Source: an uncultured Flavobacterium sp.
GTDB lineage: Bacteria > Bacteroidota > Bacteroidia > Flavobacteriales > Flavobacteriaceae
NCBI GenBank assembly: GCA_946480635.1
Contig: CAMLKV010000064.1
Span: 1 to 9,321 of the forward strand
Length of the DNA stretch: 9,321 nucleotides
Direction of reading: 5' to 3'
Shown: positions 6,901-9,321 of the stretch, piece by piece
Position numbering within the stretch: the stretch's first letter is position 1
Layout: each line of letters opens with the position of its first letter
Notes under the pieces: generated by a model
What the model was told of the DNA's origin: nothing
What the model saw: only the letters and a program-made list of their open reading frames with translations
Databases searched by the model: none
Program-made: the position numbers and the translations under genes

Positions 6901-6917
6901 TCTATCAAAATGATAGA
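6901..6917. promoter_or_regulatory. 7-bp palindrome with 3-bp spacer just upstream of the seven-TM gene
   Basis: TCTATCA (6901-6907) and TGATAGA (6911-6917) are perfect inverted repeats separated by AAA. The element lies in the 50-nt gap between the 110-aa gene and the seven-TM gene, ending 13 nt before the ATG at 6887. No T-run follows on the minus strand, so it is not an intrinsic terminator. It could be a binding site for a dimeric regulator or a hairpin near the translation start. Confidence 0.45.
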
Positions 6918-6937
6918 TTAGAAATATTTTAATTGTT

Positions 6938-7270
6938 TTATTTTAAAGTATATAAAGGACTGTCAACATCACAAGTTGATGGACATGGTTGAGTAAAGTC
7001 ATAGATGAATTCTTTATTTTCATAGTTGATTAAATCATTTCCATCTTTATCTACACCAACCAACATTAATTTATTCACACCTTCTTCATCAACACCAATA
7101 TAGGCACGAATATCAACTACCCCTTCATTAGCAAAAAGTTCGGTGATATCGACTTGAGGTATAAGATGAGCTTTAACAGTATTTTCAGGGTTTGATCTCC
7201 AATTAGCAGCCCATTGTTGAGCACATTCTAATGAAATTACGTTTTCTTCTATTCCAACTTTTTCAGACAT
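6938..7270 (-). CDS. Small protein of unknown function with C-terminal CPSTC motif
   Basis: I cannot assign a function. The 110 aa have no signal peptide or membrane segment and are acidic. A probable helix (ISLECAQQWAANWRSNP, 12-28) is followed by alternating strands (KAHLIPQVDI, VVDIRAYIGVDEEG, NKLMLVGVDKDGNDLI) and the tail YDFTQPCPSTCDVDSPLY. That tail has C96 and C100 in a CxxxC arrangement, which could be redox-active or bind a metal. I remember similar uncharacterised Bacteroidota proteins of about this size with the same pattern (helix with a QWxxxWR-like motif, VGVDxxGNDL, and a C-terminal CPxxC and SPLY), but cannot name a family. It lies 50 nt upstream of the seven-TM/kinase/regulator genes on the same strand and diverges from the collar genes. 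The leader contains CAAACTTAAAAC, also found before the first collar gene. Confidence 0.75.
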   Translation of the reverse strand: MSEKVGIEENVISLECAQQWAANWRSNPENTVKAHLIPQVDITELFANEGVVDIRAYIGVDEEGVNKLMLVGVDKDGNDLINYENKEFIYDFTQPCPSTCDVDSPLYTLK

Positions 7271-7332
7271 GGTTATTAAGTTTTAAGTTTGTTAAAAAAT
7301 TTTAATAAAATTACTTTTTTAAAGTTATTTAA

Positions 7333-7340
7333 CAAAAATA
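7333..7340 (-). promoter_or_regulatory. Probable -7 element of the 110-aa gene/signalling operon
   Basis: The minus strand reads TATTTTTG, matching the Bacteroidota -7 consensus TAnnTTTG, 62 nt upstream of the ATG at 7270. A good TTTG-type -33 box is not visible at the usual distance. Transcription would start near 7325 and produce a leader of about 55 nt containing CAAACTTAAAAC. Confidence 0.45.
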
Positions 7341-7630
7341 ATACTATAATTTTATAAAAAAAGAAAAGCATCAAAAACAGGTAAAAATACCTATACACTT
7401 CTTTTTCTTATATGGTAAATTAGCATAATATAAAAAACAAAAAATGTCTACTGATTTTTATTGCCTAACCAAGAGATAACGAGAGTTAGATAAAAAGAGC
7501 TACAATATATTTAAAGTTTGTAAAATAAGATATTTGGATCTGTAGTATCAGAGCAAATCAATTAGTATTATAATATGGTATTAATATTTGACATTCAGGG
7601 TATTTCCTACAAGAAATTAATTAAAAAACT

Positions 7631-7638
7631 TATATTTG
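7631..7638 (+). promoter_or_regulatory. Probable -7 element of the collar-gene operon
   Basis: TATATTTG matches the Bacteroidota -7 consensus TAnnTTTG exactly and lies 33 nt upstream of the first collar ATG. The best -33 candidate is a weak TTTC at 7603-7606, at the long end of the usual spacing. The absence of a good -33 box may mean an activator is needed. The leader would begin near 7643 and include the direct repeat at 7648-7669. Confidence 0.5.
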
Positions 7639-7647
7639 TATAACATT

Positions 7648-7669
7648 CAAACTTAAAACAAACTTAAAA
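7648..7669 (+). repeat. Tandem 11-bp direct repeat in the collar-gene leader
   Basis: CAAACTTAAAA occurs twice back to back (7648-7658 and 7659-7669) directly before the first collar ATG at 7672. One copy plus a following C also occurs in inverse orientation in the leader of the divergent 110-aa gene (7280-7291). It may serve as an unstructured A-rich ribosome-loading leader or as a shared regulator site. Confidence 0.55.
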
Positions 7670-7671
7670 TT

Positions 7672-8223
7672 ATGTCTACAGAACCTTTTATTGGAGAAAT
7701 CAAAATTTTTGGTTTCAATTTCGCTCCTGTTAGCTATGCTCTTTGTCAAGGTCAAATCATGAGTATTGCAACAAACACAGCACTTTTTTCTTTATTGGGA
7801 ACAACCTATGGTGGGAATGGTCAAACAACTTTTGCTCTTCCAGATTTAAGGGGCCGTATGCCAATTGGACAAGGACAAGGTCCTGGGTTACCTTTTTACA
7901 CAATGGGAGAAGCAGCTGGAACTACAAATGTAACGTTGCTATCTAACAATATGCCAATCCATAATCATGCTGCAACAGGCATTAATGTGAGAATACCTGT
8001 AACTTCAGCTAGTGAAGATTCTTCAGCAACCAACAATTACATTGGTAATGCTGTAAATGATACTTTTGGCCCAGCAGCATCACCTACTGCTTCATTAGGA
8101 GCACCTGTAGTTTCTGGATCAACTGCTCCAGCGGGAGGAAGTCAACCTTTTTCAATTTTAAATCCTTACTTAGCAATTAATTATTCTATTGCAACTCAAG
8201 GTATTTTCCCATCAAGAAATTAA
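7672..8223 (+). CDS. Phage tail collar domain protein, MdpB-like (copy 1)
   Basis: The 183-aa protein has the collar fold of tail fibre tips such as T4 gp12. The domain spans about 6-66: FIGEIKIFGFNFAP, then the family core ALFSLLGTTYGGNGQTTFALPDLRGR. A MPIHNH motif (94-99) supplies the HxH pair that in T4 gp12 binds zinc at the trimer axis. A Ser/Ala/Thr-rich segment (100-150) follows, then the conserved end GGSQPFSILNPYLAINYSIATQGIFPSRN. It has no signal peptide, although related microcystin-related MdpB-type proteins are chromosomal and not part of a phage. I infer a trimeric surface or secreted fibre-like protein, with an unknown export route. The ATG at 7672 gives the family-typical N-terminus. 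Copy 2 follows after 39 nt without a terminator, so they are cotranscribed. No head, sheath, lysis or integrase genes are near. Confidence 0.9.
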   Translation: MSTEPFIGEIKIFGFNFAPVSYALCQGQIMSIATNTALFSLLGTTYGGNGQTTFALPDLRGRMPIGQGQGPGLPFYTMGEAAGTTNVTLLSNNMPIHNHAATGINVRIPVTSASEDSSATNNYIGNAVNDTFGPAASPTASLGAPVVSGSTAPAGGSQPFSILNPYLAINYSIATQGIFPSRN

Positions 8224-8262
8224 TATTAAGATATAAATAATAATTAAACTAAATTTAAAACT

Positions 8263-8814
8263 ATGTCTACGGAACCTTTCATTGGGGAAATCAAAATTTT
8301 TGGTTTCAATTTTGCACCTCAAAGCTACATGACTTGCCAAGGTCAAATTTTATCTATCGCACAAAACACAGCGCTTTTTTCTTTATTGGGAACAACCTAT
8401 GGTGGAAATGGGCAAACAACTTTTGCATTACCTGATTTACAAGGTCGTGTACCTATTGGACAAGGAACAGGACCAGGATTGCCCGGCTATACTATGGGAC
8501 AAGTTGGTGGTACACCAACTACAACACTAATAAGTAGCAATATGCCAATACACAACCATGCTGCTACTGGAATTAACGTAAGAATACCTGTTACTTCTGC
8601 AAGTGAAGATTCTTCTGCTACCAACAATTACATTGGTAATGCGGTAAACGATACTTTTGGACCAGCAGCATCACCTACTGCTTCATTAGGAGCGCCAGTA
8701 GTTTCGGGTGCAACAGCTATGGCTGGGGGAAGTCAACCATTTTCAATAATGAACCCATATTTAGCAATAAATTATTCAATCGCTATTTTCGGAATTTTCC
8801 CTTCGCGTAACTAA
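8263..8814 (+). CDS. Phage tail collar domain protein, MdpB-like (copy 2)
   Basis: This is a tandem paralog of the preceding gene, also 183 aa, identical at 161 positions (88%). The same parts are present: collar core ALFSLLGTTYGGNGQTTFALPDLQGR (36-62), HxH at 97-99, the Ser/Thr/Ala-rich segment and a terminal GIFPSRN. Replacements concentrate in residues 20-34, 60-92 and the last third (150, 153, 163, 175, 176). Residues 93-149 are identical to copy 1 despite 20 silent differences. The leading ATG shares ATGTCTAC with copy 1. It lies 38 nt upstream of the binding-protein-fold gene and is probably in the same operon. The two copies could form heterotrimers or have different ligands, with the differences clustered around the presumed distal loops. 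That is inference; the family assignment is firm. Confidence 0.9.
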   Translation: MSTEPFIGEIKIFGFNFAPQSYMTCQGQILSIAQNTALFSLLGTTYGGNGQTTFALPDLQGRVPIGQGTGPGLPGYTMGQVGGTPTTTLISSNMPIHNHAATGINVRIPVTSASEDSSATNNYIGNAVNDTFGPAASPTASLGAPVVSGATAMAGGSQPFSIMNPYLAINYSIAIFGIFPSRN

Positions 8815-8852
8815 AACTAATAGTAATATAACTATTGTCAAGAATGTTATAA

Positions 8853-9321
8853 ATGAAAAAAATTGGACTTTTATTACCTAAATCCACTTATTATTCAACA
8901 ATTGGATTTGACCTATTTGAAGGGCTCAAATCCAATTTAAAAAAAATAGGATTAGAGGAGGATGTAAAAATTGTAACTGAGAATATAGGATTTGGAGCTG
9001 ATAAGCAACAATGTTATAGATCTGCAGAAAAGCTATTGCTTGATGAAAATGTCAATCTAGTTGTGGCCTACATTGGTCATAGAATGGCAGAATTATTGCG
9101 CCCTTTATTCTTGGCTACAAATAAAATTTTAATTGTTCTTGATGCAGGAGCTAATATGCCACAAGAATGGTCTGTTTGTCCAAATATAATATACCATTCG
9201 TTACATAATTCTTTGGGAGCATTTTTATCATCAAAATTAGCCGTAAAAAAAGGCTATAAAACAGGTGGAATGGTAACAGGTTATTATGACGGTGGTTATT
9301 TACAAACCTATAGTTTATCCA
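8853..9321 (+). CDS. Periplasmic-binding-protein-fold (type 1) protein without signal peptide, 5' part
   Basis: The gene runs off the right edge; 156 codons are visible. The start MKKIGLLLPKSTYYSTIGFDLFEGLK is the first strand and helix of a type 1 ligand-binding fold (LivJ/Peripla_BP_6-like). NVNLVVAYIGHRMAELLRPLF (about 69-89), ILIVLDAGANMP (about 94-105) and KKGYKTGGMVTGYYDGGY (about 134-151) are the next recurrent elements, including the inter-strand 'GxxYDGGY' turn near the ligand cleft. An in-frame TAA at 8850-8852 stands directly before the ATG, so no signal peptide can precede it and the protein should stay in the cytoplasm. That recalls AmiC, a cytosolic binding protein that senses amides, rather than an ABC-transporter receptor. 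It is 38 nt after the second collar gene on the same strand, so probably cotranscribed. The ligand cannot be read from the fragment. Confidence 0.75.
   Translation, partial: MKKIGLLLPKSTYYSTIGFDLFEGLKSNLKKIGLEEDVKIVTENIGFGADKQQCYRSAEKLLLDENVNLVVAYIGHRMAELLRPLFLATNKILIVLDAGANMPQEWSVCPNIIYHSLHNSLGAFLSSKLAVKKGYKTGGMVTGYYDGGYLQTYSLS

Larger units (their letters stand above)
7271..7671. other. 401-nt divergent intergenic region between the 110-aa gene and the collar genes
   Basis: This very AT-rich region holds both divergent promoters and no convincing intact gene. On the minus side a TAnnTTTG match lies at 7333-7340, and on the plus side at 7631-7638. Both leaders carry CAAACTTAAAAC (minus strand 7280-7291, plus strand 7648-7659). 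An ATG at 7444 opens only an 11-codon frame (MSTDFYCLTKR) whose first bases resemble the collar-gene start, so it may be a relic. The rest (7371-7580) shows no strong hairpin, tandem repeat or RNA gene that I can recognise. Confidence 0.7.

Noticed and set aside
7567..7576. TATTATAATA palindrome as an operator
   Set aside because: A short, pure A/T palindrome is expected by chance in a region this AT-rich.
7743..7946. Second open frame on the plus strand within the first collar gene
   Set aside because: It is an out-of-frame reading of the collar core, with no equivalent family. It is a shadow.
7672..8814. Prophage or phage-tail remnant
   Set aside because: No integrase, portal, sheath, baseplate, lysis or attachment sites are visible, and the collar genes are full-length under purifying constraint. 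A chromosomal MdpB-like role is more likely.
8819..8836. Terminator between the second collar gene and the binding-protein-fold gene
   Set aside because: AATAGT/ACTATT can form a 6-bp AT-only hairpin but there is no T-run after it, so it should not stop transcription.

Overview
The window reads as a chromosomal piece of a low-GC Bacteroidota, most likely Flavobacterium or a close relative. Three things support this. The gene order thrS-infC-rpmI-rplT has characteristically flavobacterial protein sequences. Shine-Dalgarno sites are largely absent and the leaders are AT-rich. Promoter elements of the Bacteroidota form TAnnTTTG occur upstream of several genes. No rRNA, tRNA, CRISPR array, transposase or integrase is visible.

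Region 1 (1-2445, plus strand) is a core translation cluster: the C-terminal half of threonyl-tRNA synthetase, initiation factor IF-3, and ribosomal proteins L35 and L20. infC lacks any ATG/GTG/TTG start that would keep its N-terminal domain and must begin at ATC or ATT. Two three-copy heptamer tandem repeats lie between infC and rpmI. A long inverted repeat with a nested hairpin lies between rpmI and rplT. A strong hairpin terminator, probably working in both directions, closes the cluster and separates it from the convergent genes.

Region 2 (2490-4668, minus strand) is a two-gene unit: an exported protein with a class I glutamine-amidotransferase-like fold (a Bacteroidota family that I recall being labelled 'asparagine synthetase B' in databases, apparently without basis), followed 4 nt later by a serine-type glutaminase (glsA).

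Region 3 (4785-7270, minus strand) is a signalling cluster: a 110-residue small protein of unknown function, a predicted seven-TM protein, a HisKA_3-type sensor kinase with one TM and no sensor domain, and a NarL/LuxR-type response regulator. The last three genes overlap or abut. The seven-TM gene carries a 15-bp RNA hairpin inside its coding sequence and a 7-bp palindrome just before its start codon.

Region 4 (7271-9321, plus strand) starts with a 401-nt divergent intergenic region, then two tandem 183-residue phage-tail-collar-domain proteins (MdpB-like) and the beginning of a periplasmic-binding-protein-fold gene that has no signal peptide. The two collar paralogs differ at 22 residues. 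Over 57 consecutive codons in the C-terminal half they carry 20 silent and no replacement differences. There are no other phage genes, so this looks like a chromosomal collar-protein system, perhaps controlled by the divergently encoded signalling genes. That functional link is inference from position and from a shared 12-bp leader motif. Regions 3 and 4 are the best candidates in the window for something undescribed.
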